From contig PTJZ01000007.1 of the NCBI GenBank assembly GCA_002937455.1, positions 62,001 through 126,000 on the forward strand: DNA of 64,000 nucleotides, written 5' to 3'. Position numbers and translations under genes: made by a program. Each line of letters starts with the position of its first letter. Within the stretch, counting starts at the first letter, position 1. This DNA is from Alphaproteobacteria bacterium MarineAlpha11_Bin1 (GTDB lineage Bacteria; Pseudomonadota; Alphaproteobacteria; MPNO01; UBA830). Positions 44,605 through 52,864 of the stretch are shown piece after piece. The notes under the pieces were generated by a model that worked only from the letters and a program-made list of their open reading frames with translations, was not told the origin of the DNA and did no database searches.

Positions 44605-45141
44605 CTATCGGCCGACCGGATTTTCAGGCACACTATCCGTCAGCGAGGCACGCCATTTTTCAAGGCGACTAGCCACCTCCTCGTATTTCAATGCCACGAT
44701 AGATACAGCTAAGATTCCGGCATTCTTTGCACCGGATGATCCGATCGCTAGTGTGCCCACAGGCACACCTCCCGGCATCTGGACAATGGAGAGAAGGCTA
44801 TCCATTCCGCTCAGCGCTTTGCTCTCGACGGGTACGCCAAGCACCGGGAGGGTCGTCATTGAGGCGACCATACCCGGGAGGTGCGCGGCACCTCCCGCGC
44901 CCGCGATTATAACGCTGAGACCTCTCTCTTTGGCGGAGTTGGCGTATTCTGTCATCCGAGCAGGGGTTCGGTGCGCCGATACTATCTTTGTTTCGTATGG
45001 TACGTGGAGTGCTTTGAGGATATCCGTGGAGTATTTCATCGTCGGCCAGTCAGACCGGCTACCCATAATTACACCGACAACGGGTGCTGTCTGCGAGGTT
45101 TTACGCTGCGACGAGTGTTTCGATATCTTACGTGCTGCCAT
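44605..45141 (-). CDS. purE: N5-carboxyaminoimidazole ribonucleotide mutase
   Basis: 178 residues from the ATG at 45141 ([11 protein letters not shown]), with GGGGA upstream; an open frame extends to 45225 but without conserved sequence. The CAIR mutase signature [13 protein letters not shown] and the catalytic SAHRTPARM are present, and [20 protein letters not shown] follows. It interconverts N5-CAIR and CAIR. purE-purK is the usual order. An N-terminal extension of about 25 basic/polar residues precedes the core. Confidence 0.96.
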   Translation of the reverse strand: MAARKISKHSSQRKTSQTAPVVGVIMGSRSDWPTMKYSTDILKALHVPYETKIVSAHRTPARMTEYANSAKERGLSVIIAGAGGAAHLPGMVASMTTLPVLGVPVESKALSGMDSLLSIVQMPGGVPVGTLAIGSSGAKNAGILAVSIVALKYEEVASRLEKWRASLTDSVPENPVGR

Positions 45142-45676
45142 CTCAATTTCCCCTATAGTGTGTTGCTGACGGTTCGGCAACGCGCAAACGGCAGAAACCT
45201 CTATTATAAGCTGGTCCGGTATCATCGCAAATCCCCGAAACCCCGGTTTCTGGAGGAATTACAGACAATTATCCAGTCATCAAACCGACCGAATTTCCGG
45301 ACCGGAGAGGTTAGTTACGCCTATTGATAATAATCTCTTAATCGGGGCCATATTTGTGGTTCGATCGAGTAAAGAGGTTAGCGATAAGCAGCGCAAGAGA
45401 TGCAACAGAGCCCAACTGGAAATATGGGCGTAGCCCAAAAGAACCTCATTAATCATTCATAAATTAATCACTATGTTTTTTGCAAGATGCACAAAACATA
45501 GTCTGGATCTAAAGATAAGAATTTTTGGAACAGCTATCGATTCAGAGTTACCAGCATAGGTGTCCAGTTATCGTTTGACCATTATAAAACTATCTTACGC
45601 CGGGCGTTTAAGGCAACGCGCGCGGCGTTATAAGGTTAAAACGGTCTTTAGCAAAAAACTTTGGCCTAATACGTTT
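45142..45676. other. 535-base gene-free region upstream of purE
   Basis: No convincing gene is seen. It holds a 6-bp hairpin GAAACC-CC-GGTTTC (45237-45250), two direct copies of ATTAATCA (45448-45455 and 45463-45470) and, immediately after them, the strong hairpin at 45471. The rest is A/T-rich and resembles leader or promoter DNA for the leftward purE. Confidence 0.5.
45471..45501. promoter_or_regulatory. Strong long hairpin preceded by direct repeats
   Basis: CTATGTTTT (45471-45479) pairs with AAAACATAG (45493-45501); after one T-C mismatch TGCA (45481-45484) pairs with TGCA (45488-45491) around an AGA loop. That is 13 paired positions in 31 bases. No T tail follows, so it is more like a protein-binding palindrome or a small structured RNA element than a terminator. 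Confidence 0.5.
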
Positions 45677-45877
45677 CTAGGCAATGATGTCGGGATAAAG
45701 CTTGGCCTCTAACTGCGCGATTTGGTCTTTAAGAATAAGTTTTCGTTTCTTTAGCCGTTGCATTTGAAGCTGGTCGTAGGGTGCACGTTCGTTCAATCGC
45801 GCGATCACGTCGTCCAAATCTCGGTGTTCAAGCTCCAACTCACCGAGTTCCTGACGAAGCGTTTCCTGATCACTCAT
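45677..45877 (-). CDS. DUF465 (YdcH-like) small protein
   Basis: 66 residues from the ATG at 45877 (MSDQETLRQELGELEL); the ATG at 45901 would add eight. DUF465 landmarks are EHRDLDDVIARLNE and QLQMQRLKKRKLILKDQIAQLE, a helical hairpin-like coiled coil with the conserved LKKRKLxLKD block. The family is common in proteobacteria and its function is not known. A palindrome overlaps the likely -35 of its promoter (45933-45952). Confidence 0.93.
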   Translation of the reverse strand: MSDQETLRQELGELELEHRDLDDVIARLNERAPYDQLQMQRLKKRKLILKDQIAQLEAKLYPDIIA

Positions 45878-45932
45878 TTTTGTATTCACTTTGGCTCCCA
45901 AAATCTTAATGAGGATAGCAGAAATACGGACC

Positions 45933-45952
45933 CTCTGTCAGTTTTGACAGAG
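45933..45952. promoter_or_regulatory. 20-bp palindrome overlapping the DUF465 promoter
   Basis: CTCTGTCA (45933-45940), GTTT, TGACAGAG (45945-45952) is a perfect 8-bp inverted repeat. On the minus strand its right arm supplies CTGACA, a -35-like box, with TATCCT at 18-base spacing, so a protein bound here would block the DUF465 promoter. Confidence 0.45.
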
Positions 45953-46132
45953 CGTTTACTTCCCAAAAATAAATTCTTTAGGATCAACGTAGGGAATATT
46001 GATATATAAATGGGCGGCAGAGATTCTGGCTGCCTTCGTGCTATAATACGAGCCGCTATAGTCCGAACGATTGTGGAGTACAGGTGTTACGTGTTCTCTG
46101 GAGGACGCGGTGGGTAGTAAAATAAAAGTTTG

Positions 46133-46161
46133 GTTGTGGCGGATTATTTGGCGGCCACAAC
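46133..46161. promoter_or_regulatory. Leader hairpin before the TIGR02444-family gene
   Basis: GTTGTGGC (46133-46140) and GCCACAAC (46154-46161) form a perfect 8-bp stem ending three bases before the ATG, so it would hide the ribosome site. A TATAAT box at 46042-46047 lies upstream and would place this in the transcript. Confidence 0.4.
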
Positions 46162-46164
46162 TTT

Positions 46165-46758
46165 ATGATGGTTGCCACAATTTTGGTCCAAGCGGAGACG
46201 GATTTGTCTGACTTTCCTGTTCATCCTTTCTGGGACTTTTCTCTCGACGTCTATATGTCTGATGGCGTCGGACAAGCTTGTCTAGAACTGCAGAACGAGC
46301 ACCAGCTAGACGTTAACATTTTGCTATATTGTATGTGGGTAGGTGCATCCGGTCGAGGTTCCCTGACCGTTGCCCAAATGGCGGCCGTGAACGAGGCGGT
46401 GAACGAATGGCATCAAGATGTAGTTCGCGCTCTTAGGGCTATTCGCGTGAGGATGAAACGGGTTGAAGGAGCCACGCCTGAGCCTCTAACAGAATCTCTG
46501 CGTCAGAGTATCCAAAAGACCGAGATTGATTGTGAGCATGCGGAACAGCTAATGCTGGCTGCCTCAGTTGATCTCACCGCAGATAATATCAAAACAATCT
46601 CTGACCGTTTAGCCGATTCTGTCTCAAATATTTCCATCTATTTCGCTGGATTCGGTAAGGTTTCCGATGTAGACCGACGAAATCTCACGCTGATCCTCAA
46701 CGTCGTTTTCGGCGACTTGACTGCTGAGCAAGTGGAGGCGGCAGCCGTGAAGATCTGA
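46165..46758 (+). CDS. TIGR02444/DUF2390 family protein
   Basis: 197 residues. The N-terminal FWDFSLDVYMSDGVGQACLE and the segment DVNILLYCMWVGASGRG match the TIGR02444 family of unknown function found in proteobacteria. The remainder is helical with no transmembrane segment. It is on its own between DUF465 and trcR, both on the other strand. The start ATG follows a hairpin directly; no Shine-Dalgarno is obvious. Confidence 0.85.
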   Translation: MMVATILVQAETDLSDFPVHPFWDFSLDVYMSDGVGQACLELQNEHQLDVNILLYCMWVGASGRGSLTVAQMAAVNEAVNEWHQDVVRALRAIRVRMKRVEGATPEPLTESLRQSIQKTEIDCEHAEQLMLAASVDLTADNIKTISDRLADSVSNISIYFAGFGKVSDVDRRNLTLILNVVFGDLTAEQVEAAAVKI

Positions 46759-46935
46759 AAACCATAGATATTCAAAAACCAAATTTTCGATTAAAGAATG
46801 TCATTGCGTTGTTTGATGTTTCCACTTTGTAAGTCGGGTGAGGTAAAGAAAAAGTACGCATCCTAAACGGTGAGACTATAGGCGAATTTTTTAGAGAGCT
46901 ATCTTCTATACACAGTGCTCTGCGCAAGGACTTTT

Positions 46936-47556
46936 TTACAGCTTGAACTCCGGCATCTGAATTCCGGACGAAGCCTTTGGTTTTTCTTCTTCAATCGGCG
47001 GCGCCTCTAAGGTGGAAGAGTACCCGGCTTTCAATACTTCCTTGTCCAGATCCTGACGGTTACACAGGCCCAAACCAACAGGATCACGGGCATTAATATT
47101 ATTCATGTTCCAGTGAGACCGGTCGCGGATGGCGCTGATCGTGGGCTTTGTGGTGCCAATCAAGCGTGAAATTTGTGCATCGGTAAGATTCGGGAAATGT
47201 TTTACTAGCCACGCGATAGCATCGGGTTTGTCGCCCCTTCGGGCAACAGGGGTGTACTTTGGGCCTTTCGTTCGGGACGCGGGTCGGGGCACATCGGTTT
47301 TGGCTATCGTAAGGCGTTGTGCCGAATCGGACTCGCAACGTTCAATTTCTTGTTTAGTCAACTGGCCATTGACGATAGGATCATAGCCTACCATCCCAGG
47401 CGCGATTTCGTCGTCCGCGATGCTTTGTACTTCCAATTCGTGTAGGCCACAAAACGCGCCTATCTGGCGGAAAGTCAGTCCAGTGTTTTCTATAAGCCAC
47501 ACAGCAGTGGCTTTTGGCATTAGCGGTTTAGTACTCTCAAATTGTTGGCGGGCCAT
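46936..47556 (-). CDS. trcR: TrcR, cell-cycle transcriptional regulator (DUF1013)
   Basis: 206 residues. The sequence MPKATAVWLIENTGLTFRQIG and FCGLHELEVQSIADDEIAPGM near the N-terminus, and SRLIGTTKPTISAIRDRSHW near residue 130, are DUF1013 hallmarks with helix-turn-helix-like stretches. TrcR controls cell-cycle genes in Rickettsiales and other alphaproteobacteria. An internal ATG at residue 13 is a possible start. It is a strong marker of the class. Confidence 0.93.
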   Translation of the reverse strand: MARQQFESTKPLMPKATAVWLIENTGLTFRQIGAFCGLHELEVQSIADDEIAPGMVGYDPIVNGQLTKQEIERCESDSAQRLTIAKTDVPRPASRTKGPKYTPVARRGDKPDAIAWLVKHFPNLTDAQISRLIGTTKPTISAIRDRSHWNMNNINARDPVGLGLCNRQDLDKEVLKAGYSSTLEAPPIEEEKPKASSGIQMPEFKL

Positions 47557-47603
47557 AATGAAGTGCTCTCTTTTTCCTTCGGGTTTTCGTATCTAATGCC
47601 GCG

Positions 47604-48617
47604 TCAGGCATCGTCGTCTACGCATAGTATAATCTTTCCAATATGGTCACTCGTTGCCATCAGCGAATGGGCGTCGGCAGCTTCCGATAACGGGAAAGTA
47701 GTATAAATCACAGGCTTGATATCGCCTTTTTCAAATAACGGCCAGAGATTCTGCTCCACCGCGTTTGCCACAACCGCCTTCTGAGTGACCGAGCGGGGAC
47801 GGAGCGTTGATCCCGTATAGTGTATCCTTTTAGACATTATGGTAGGGATAAAAAGCTCGACCTTGGCGCCCTTTTGTACCGCAACCTGCACCATGCGGCC
47901 ATCCGTTGAGAGGACATCCAGATTGCGAGAGAAATAGTCACCACCCACGATATCGAAAACCACAGAACATCCCGCACCTTCAGTGGCATCCTTCACCACC
48001 TTAACAAAGTCCTCTTGGGTATAGTTGATGGCTCGGGTCGCCCCCAGGTTTTTACAAAAATTGCATTTTTCGGTATTCCGAGCGGTTGTGTATACTGTAG
48101 CGCCGAACGCGCATGCCACTTGGATGGCAGCGGTACCAATGCCTCCAGAACCGCCATGGATGAGGATACTGTCGCCAGCAGATAGTTGGATACCGTCAAA
48201 CAAATTTGTCCAGACTGTAAAGAAATTTTCTGGAATAGCTGATGCGTTTAACATTTCGTAGCCCTTGGGCAATGGCAACGCTAATTGCTCGGGGACCACG
48301 GTGTATTCGGCATAGGCGCCGCCTGAAACAAGGGCGCATACTTTGTCTCCTGGTGAATATCGGCTAACACTTGGTCCGGTCGCAACCACGGTGCCGGCGA
48401 GTTCCAGCCCTGGTATGTCGGTTGTACCTGACGGTGGAGGGTAGCGTCCTTCACGCTGCATGGTATCGGGGAAATTAACGCCGACCGCCGAATTCCTGAC
48501 TAGGATTTCACTTTCACCCGGGTGTGGGACCGGACGCGATACCGGTTTAAGCACTTCTGGGCCACCGAATTCGCTAATTTCGATTGCGGTCATAGTTTCT
48601 GGAATGTCGACTGACAT
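47604..48617 (-). CDS. NAD(P)H quinone oxidoreductase, zinc-independent MDR family
   Basis: 337 residues of the quinone oxidoreductase/PIG3 group. The N-terminus has EISEFGGPEVLKPV, then VGVNFPDTMQREGRYPPP and the NADPH-binding motif IHGGSGGIGTAAIQVA near residue 151. The zinc-binding residues of alcohol dehydrogenases are absent. It reduces quinones or enones. It follows trcR on the minus strand and diverges from the DUF1192 gene. Confidence 0.93.
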   Translation of the reverse strand: MSVDIPETMTAIEISEFGGPEVLKPVSRPVPHPGESEILVRNSAVGVNFPDTMQREGRYPPPSGTTDIPGLELAGTVVATGPSVSRYSPGDKVCALVSGGAYAEYTVVPEQLALPLPKGYEMLNASAIPENFFTVWTNLFDGIQLSAGDSILIHGGSGGIGTAAIQVACAFGATVYTTARNTEKCNFCKNLGATRAINYTQEDFVKVVKDATEGAGCSVVFDIVGGDYFSRNLDVLSTDGRMVQVAVQKGAKVELFIPTIMSKRIHYTGSTLRPRSVTQKAVVANAVEQNLWPLFEKGDIKPVIYTTFPLSEAADAHSLMATSDHIGKIILCVDDDA

Positions 48618-48731
48618 TTTGCGTCACGCTCTATTGTGTCGGAAATGATGGTTGCAGGTCTATCGCTTCAAAGGCAAACTGGCAAGTCCGAACATAGTGG
48701 AAACATAGATTGTGAGTATCGGAGGGGCGCA

Positions 48732-48914
48732 GTGGATATAAACGATGATCTTCCCCAAAATATGCCCAAACCCAAACGGGATCTTGATCCCCTGTCAATC
48801 GAAGAGCTCAAGATCTATATCGCAGAGATGGAAGAGGAAATCGAACGAGTGTTGGCGGAAATCGAAAAAAAAGAGGCGCATCGAAGTGGCGTAGAAGGGT
48901 TATTCAAAAAATAG
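48732..48914 (+). CDS. DUF1192 family protein
   Basis: 60 residues from the GTG at 48732, chosen because GGAGGGG lies just before it; the open frame from 48636 adds 32 unlikely residues. Conserved text is RDLDPLSIEELKIYIAEMEE, then a coiled coil and a GLFKK end. DUF1192 proteins are small alphaproteobacterial proteins of unknown role. It sits just upstream of rpmE. Confidence 0.9.
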   Translation: MDINDDLPQNMPKPKRDLDPLSIEELKIYIAEMEEEIERVLAEIEKKEAHRSGVEGLFKK

Positions 48915-48980
48915 TATCTCCGAAAAACCAGCATCGATTAAAGCGTTTACAGTTTCGTATAGCAATTCTAACCGTTTTTG

Positions 48981-49009
48981 TTGCAAACCTGCTCAGCCTT
49001 CCCTATAAA
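48981..49009 (+). promoter_or_regulatory. Sigma-70-like promoter of rpmE
   Basis: TTGCAA (48981-48986), a 17-base spacer and TATAAA (49004-49009), about 26 bases before the GTG start. Confidence 0.6.
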
Positions 49010-49035
49010 ACGCGCTCTTTTACGGGAGAATTGCG

Positions 49036-49260
49036 GTGAAGAAAGATATTCACCCGGATTATCACGAAATAGAAATCGTGATGACGGACGGGACGACTTA
49101 TACCACGCGTTCCACCTGGGGTGCGCCGGGCGATACCATGAAGCTGGATATCGATTCGAAGTCGCACCCAGCCTGGACGGGGGGGTCGCAACGTCTTGTT
49201 GATACGGCTGGGCAGGTGGCCAAGTTCAACAGCCGCTTCAAGGATCTCGGGATCGGGTAA
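49036..49260 (+). CDS. rpmE: 50S ribosomal protein L31, zinc-free form
   Basis: 74 residues, starting at GTG with GGGAGA upstream. The N-terminus [19 protein letters not shown] and the [19 protein letters not shown] and HPAWTGG segments are typical of the alphaproteobacterial L31. The CxxC zinc site of the C-plus form is absent (TRSTWG instead), so this is the zinc-independent type, like L36 in this window. Confidence 0.97.
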   Translation: MKKDIHPDYHEIEIVMTDGTTYTTRSTWGAPGDTMKLDIDSKSHPAWTGGSQRLVDTAGQVAKFNSRFKDLGIG

Positions 49261-49333
49261 ACCCGATTGACGAGTTGTTTGGGCACGTCTCTCCGCGGCG
49301 CCTTTTAGCATACCAGACAGACACTATTTTTAA

Positions 49334-50653
49334 TTAACGCTGGGTCAGCTTGAATTCAATCCGCCGGTTGCGGCGATGTGCGACCTCATCGCTTCGCTTA
49401 TCTAGCGGCTGGAATTCTCCAAACCCAGCAGCCATGAGGCGTTCCGCCGGGACCCCCCTAGAGATGAGGGCTTTCACAACCGCAATTGCCCGACTAGAAG
49501 ATAGCTCCCAGTTTGATGGAAACTGCCGAGTCCGGATCGGCCTTCGGTCTGTATGTCCATCGACTCTGAGGACCCAATTAAGATCGGCAGGGATACGCAG
49601 CGAAATCTGTTTCAACGTTGCCGCGAGTTTCCCTATCTGATTCTGACCATCGGGGTTTAGCTCGGCCGAACCTGAAGGGAACAATACTTCAGACTGAAAA
49701 ACGAACCGGTCGCCGACAACGCGGATCCCGCTGCGCTTACCCAACGCTTCGCGTAACCTACCAAAAAACTCCGACCGATACCGAGCTAGTTCCTCTACTT
49801 TGCTGGCAAGCGCCTCATTAAGTCGTTTACCAAGACTGATAATTTTTATGTTCTGAGCAGCAGCTTTTGCTTCGGACTCTTCGAGTGCCACAGTCAGTCG
49901 CGCTAGTTGTTGGCGCAACGCTAAAAGTTGCCTGTTTATTGCTTTAACCCGTTTAAGGGCGTCTTGGCTTACCCGTTCTTCTTTGGTCAAGTCGTCGCCG
50001 ATCCGTTCTGCCTGCGCGCTTAGTTCTCGAATTGTCAGATTCTTTCCCTGAATTTCTTTTTGCGCTAGTGCCGAACGTTCCTGTTCGCCGGCAAGCTCAG
50101 CCTTGAGTTCCTTAGACTGATCGCGAAGCGCACCTAAGGATTTGTCTCGTTTGGTGATGATTGCCGCTAGTTGAGAAACTTTCTTTTCGAGTTCGGTACG
50201 AACGGCTTTTAGCGCTCTGATATCCCGATTGATTTGAGAAATTTTCGCAATCTGCACTTTGATCTTATCTTTGTCAGCAGCGACGGTCCTACGCGCCGCT
50301 GCTAGGTCAGCCTCGAGTGCATCGCGCTGTGGCAAAAGTTCGGCAATCTGGCTAGATAATTGCTCACGCGTAGCCGTCGACGTCTGCAGATCGGAAGCAA
50401 GGCGTGATATTTCTTCTCTAAGGTTGGCATTAGTAGACCTTTCCAGAGACAGGACTTCAGACAACTCCGCGATCTGTCGGTTTAGCCGTTCCAGTGCCTG
50501 ATTGCGACCAGACAGAATCTCGCCAAGGAAAAACTGGGCTAGAGTAAAAACCATCAACAAAAAAATAATAATGATCAACAAAGCCGAAAGAGCGTCGACA
50601 AACCCTGGCCAAATATCGAACGTCTGCCTCTTTCTTCGAATGGTTCCCGGCAT
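49334..50653 (-). CDS. MotB/OmpA-type peptidoglycan-binding protein with long coiled coil
   Basis: 439 residues. A single N-terminal transmembrane helix (about 20-42, ALLIIIIFLLMVFTLAQFF) is preceded by an Asp (GFVDALS) that could carry protons as in MotB/TolR/ExbD. A predicted coiled coil runs from about residue 50 to 300, then an OmpA-like domain with VDGHTDRRPI and the NRRIEF end. It lies 15 bases downstream of the MotA-like gene. Zorya ZorB has a similar layout, but no zorC or zorD lies nearby. It is probably an envelope motor of unknown role. Confidence 0.88.
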   Translation of the reverse strand: MPGTIRRKRQTFDIWPGFVDALSALLIIIIFLLMVFTLAQFFLGEILSGRNQALERLNRQIAELSEVLSLERSTNANLREEISRLASDLQTSTATREQLSSQIAELLPQRDALEADLAAARRTVAADKDKIKVQIAKISQINRDIRALKAVRTELEKKVSQLAAIITKRDKSLGALRDQSKELKAELAGEQERSALAQKEIQGKNLTIRELSAQAERIGDDLTKEERVSQDALKRVKAINRQLLALRQQLARLTVALEESEAKAAAQNIKIISLGKRLNEALASKVEELARYRSEFFGRLREALGKRSGIRVVGDRFVFQSEVLFPSGSAELNPDGQNQIGKLAATLKQISLRIPADLNWVLRVDGHTDRRPIRTRQFPSNWELSSSRAIAVVKALISRGVPAERLMAAGFGEFQPLDKRSDEVAHRRNRRIEFKLTQR

Positions 50654-50668
50654 AGATTTTCTTTACAG

Positions 50669-51817
50669 TTAACGTCCGGATTTATCAGCAATTGCTGCAA
50701 GCGTGCGAGACAGGACGCGGATTTCGCCTCGGATTTCCTGGGCCAGTTCTGTACGCCCGTTGGCTGTATCTTCTAGAAGCCTAACTAAATGTCCGTCGAT
50801 GTTTCTCAGATATTCGCGCATATCGTCAGCACTGTTATCGCTTGGGTTGGACTTCGAGAGTGTCGTTTCGATGCGTGAAAGAACCGGTGTGAGCTCCATC
50901 TGGCTTTCTGCCAGCCGCGCCATAAGGTTCTGCTCAGCCTTCATCATGTCTGTCAACGTACTAAGACGTTCAACCAAGCCGGTTATGCTGTTGTTGGCGC
51001 TAATACGAGAGTCTTCGCCGCGCTGCAAGGAGCGTTGCAGGTTCTCTAAGCCATCGGCAGTTTGCTCGAGCAAAGCCTGAACGTAGGCGGGGACTGCATG
51101 TTCACCGTCTGCTGATAGGGCCCCTGAAGCAAGACGGGTCTGACCAGATAGCCAATCTTCAAGGTCGTTATAAAATCTGTTTTGTGCTTGGCCTGCCTGC
51201 AGTTCTAAGAAACCCAGTATCAGCGAACCGGCGAGACCGAACAGAGATGATGAAAATGCAGTACCCATGCCCGACAAGGGCGCTTGCAGACCGGCTTTGA
51301 GATCATCGAAAACTGGACCTAATTCCTTGGATCCAACCGTTAGGTTGGCTATGACTCCACCGACCGCGTCAATGGTCTGGAGTAGTCCCCAGAATGTTCC
51401 AAGAAGTCCGAGAAAAATAAGTAGGCCGATTAGGTAGCGCGAGATATCTCGTGACTCGTCTAGCCTAGCACCAACCCCATCGAGTAACGAACGCATTGAC
51501 ATCGCCGACAGGCTAAATCGTTCACTCCGCTCGCCGAGCATCGACGCCATCGGTGCCAACAGACGGGGATCCATTACGCTGGATGTGGGTGGCTGCCCCG
51601 CTCGGTAATTTTCGAGCCATGCTACTTCGCGCGTGAGAACAACAACAGTACGAAATATATACCCAATGCCGAGGACTAGGACTCCTAGGATTAGACCGTT
51701 CAATGCAGGATTCGAAATGAAGGCATCACGCATACCTGAAAATAGGGCTATAGCCACGGCTGCGACCGTGCCCAGAAAAATAATCATTCGGATTAAGTAG
51801 CGCCGCGGATTGGTCAT
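50669..51817 (-). CDS. MotA/TolQ/ExbB proton-channel-like protein
   Basis: 382 residues. Transmembrane helices are near residues 8-27 and 38-61, then a cytoplasmic loop with an SSVMDPRLLAPMASML stretch, and two more at about 127-150 (YLIGLLIFLGLLGTFWGLL) and 195-220 (GTAFSSSLFGLAGSLILGF). The pattern GLLGTFWGL plus GMGTAFSSSLFGLAGS is the core of TolQ/MotA-type channels. The C-terminal 150 residues form a cytoplasmic helical tail. It is followed at once by the MotB/OmpA-type partner. Confidence 0.9.
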   Translation of the reverse strand: MTNPRRYLIRMIIFLGTVAAVAIALFSGMRDAFISNPALNGLILGVLVLGIGYIFRTVVVLTREVAWLENYRAGQPPTSSVMDPRLLAPMASMLGERSERFSLSAMSMRSLLDGVGARLDESRDISRYLIGLLIFLGLLGTFWGLLQTIDAVGGVIANLTVGSKELGPVFDDLKAGLQAPLSGMGTAFSSSLFGLAGSLILGFLELQAGQAQNRFYNDLEDWLSGQTRLASGALSADGEHAVPAYVQALLEQTADGLENLQRSLQRGEDSRISANNSITGLVERLSTLTDMMKAEQNLMARLAESQMELTPVLSRIETTLSKSNPSDNSADDMREYLRNIDGHLVRLLEDTANGRTELAQEIRGEIRVLSRTLAAIADKSGR

Positions 51818-51870
51818 CCTTTTGCGAACCCCGTCAGAATTCTGGTTGGAAAAATCGCATCTCTGTTTAG

Positions 51871-52737
51871 TCAGCGGGCAGTAATGATGATATCGATCCG
51901 GTCTGGTGGTCCACCATCAGACTTTTTACCCAACGCTCGAACGTCAATACGCGTACTACGGATACCCTTTTCAATTAAGCGGGATCGCACGGCCAGCGCG
52001 CGCGAAAGAGATAGGCGCCGAGCCTGACTCGGTGTCTGACTGCCGCCACCCGCATAGGCGAGTAGCTGCAGCCTTAAATTTCCGTCCCTCTTGAGAATTT
52101 GGACGACTTTGTCGAGCTTTGTGTTCGATCGCGCGGCTATCTCAGCGGATCCAGTGCCAAATGCGAGACGGAATTCCTCGCTTGGCTTGAAACCACCGGT
52201 TAGAGAGCGCCTCTGTTTAGGCGGAGGCGGCAACTTTGCTAAAGGCCTGGATAGCTTCATCGGAGGCGGCGGCACCGCTACCTTCGGGGTGATGGCAGTT
52301 GTATGCTGCGGTGGGGTTTTAGGCGCAGTCGGCGTTACGGTTCGACGCTTGGGTAGTGATTTCTTGTTGTTTCTTGCGTGGGCGGGCGTGGTCTCTTTTC
52401 TTTCTTCGGTGGGTAGTTTGAGGTGAACGGTACTGGTCGAAGTCGAAGTCGAAGGCGGCTTAGGACGGGATATCCCGATTGATGTGAATTGCGACCGCGC
52501 TGGCTGGCGGTTATTCGGCATCAACAACGATCGCACAGACGGGTGTAACAGCTTAGGCACCGTTGGCGCAGTCCCAAGCTGATTAAGAACGCTGAGGTCG
52601 ACAGATACTGCCTCGGAATGACGTTTGCCGATCATCGTTTGTGCCCCGGCCGGGTCTGTCGCAGAAATAGTGAGGCCGATCATTATCGCCGTCGCGGCCC
52701 GCGCATATCCTAAAAACTTCGGAGTCATTTTTTTCAA
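51871..52737 (-). CDS. Secreted OmpA-domain protein with proline/threonine-rich linker
   Basis: 288 residues. A signal peptide ends near residue 34 (ATDPAGAQT). A Pro/Thr/Lys-rich, probably unfolded region spans about 85-190, including PPPPMKL and repeated STSTST. The C-terminal OmpA-like domain has SRALAVRSRLIEKG and ends in RIDIIITAR. It is the first gene of the trio and is separated from suhB by 127 bases and from the MotA-like gene by 53. It may bind peptidoglycan and reach through the periplasm to the motor (inference). Confidence 0.82.
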   Translation of the reverse strand: MKKMTPKFLGYARAATAIMIGLTISATDPAGAQTMIGKRHSEAVSVDLSVLNQLGTAPTVPKLLHPSVRSLLMPNNRQPARSQFTSIGISRPKPPSTSTSTSTVHLKLPTEERKETTPAHARNNKKSLPKRRTVTPTAPKTPPQHTTAITPKVAVPPPPMKLSRPLAKLPPPPKQRRSLTGGFKPSEEFRLAFGTGSAEIAARSNTKLDKVVQILKRDGNLRLQLLAYAGGGSQTPSQARRLSLSRALAVRSRLIEKGIRSTRIDVRALGKKSDGGPPDRIDIIITAR

Positions 52738-52864
52738 CCCAAGCCTATTAACCCGGAAATTCTACGGAGGCATGCACACCCCGTAAAACTAATCTAACCT
52801 AGGGGGACCGCTCGAACAACCAGTTTGGTAGTAAATCAATCGAGCAACCCATTGAAATTAGACG

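Noticed and set aside
44881..45327. 148-codon plus-strand open frame over purE
   Set aside because: It is Arg/Cys-rich and antisense to the conserved PurE N-terminus.
49334..51817. MotA/MotB-like pair as a Zorya anti-phage system
   Set aside because: The pair sits in a core block behind efp and suhB, and no ZorC, ZorD helicase or ZorE nuclease gene is nearby.
52091..52426. Plus-strand frame rich in Gly and Val
   Set aside because: It mirrors the proline/threonine-rich linker of the OmpA-domain protein.
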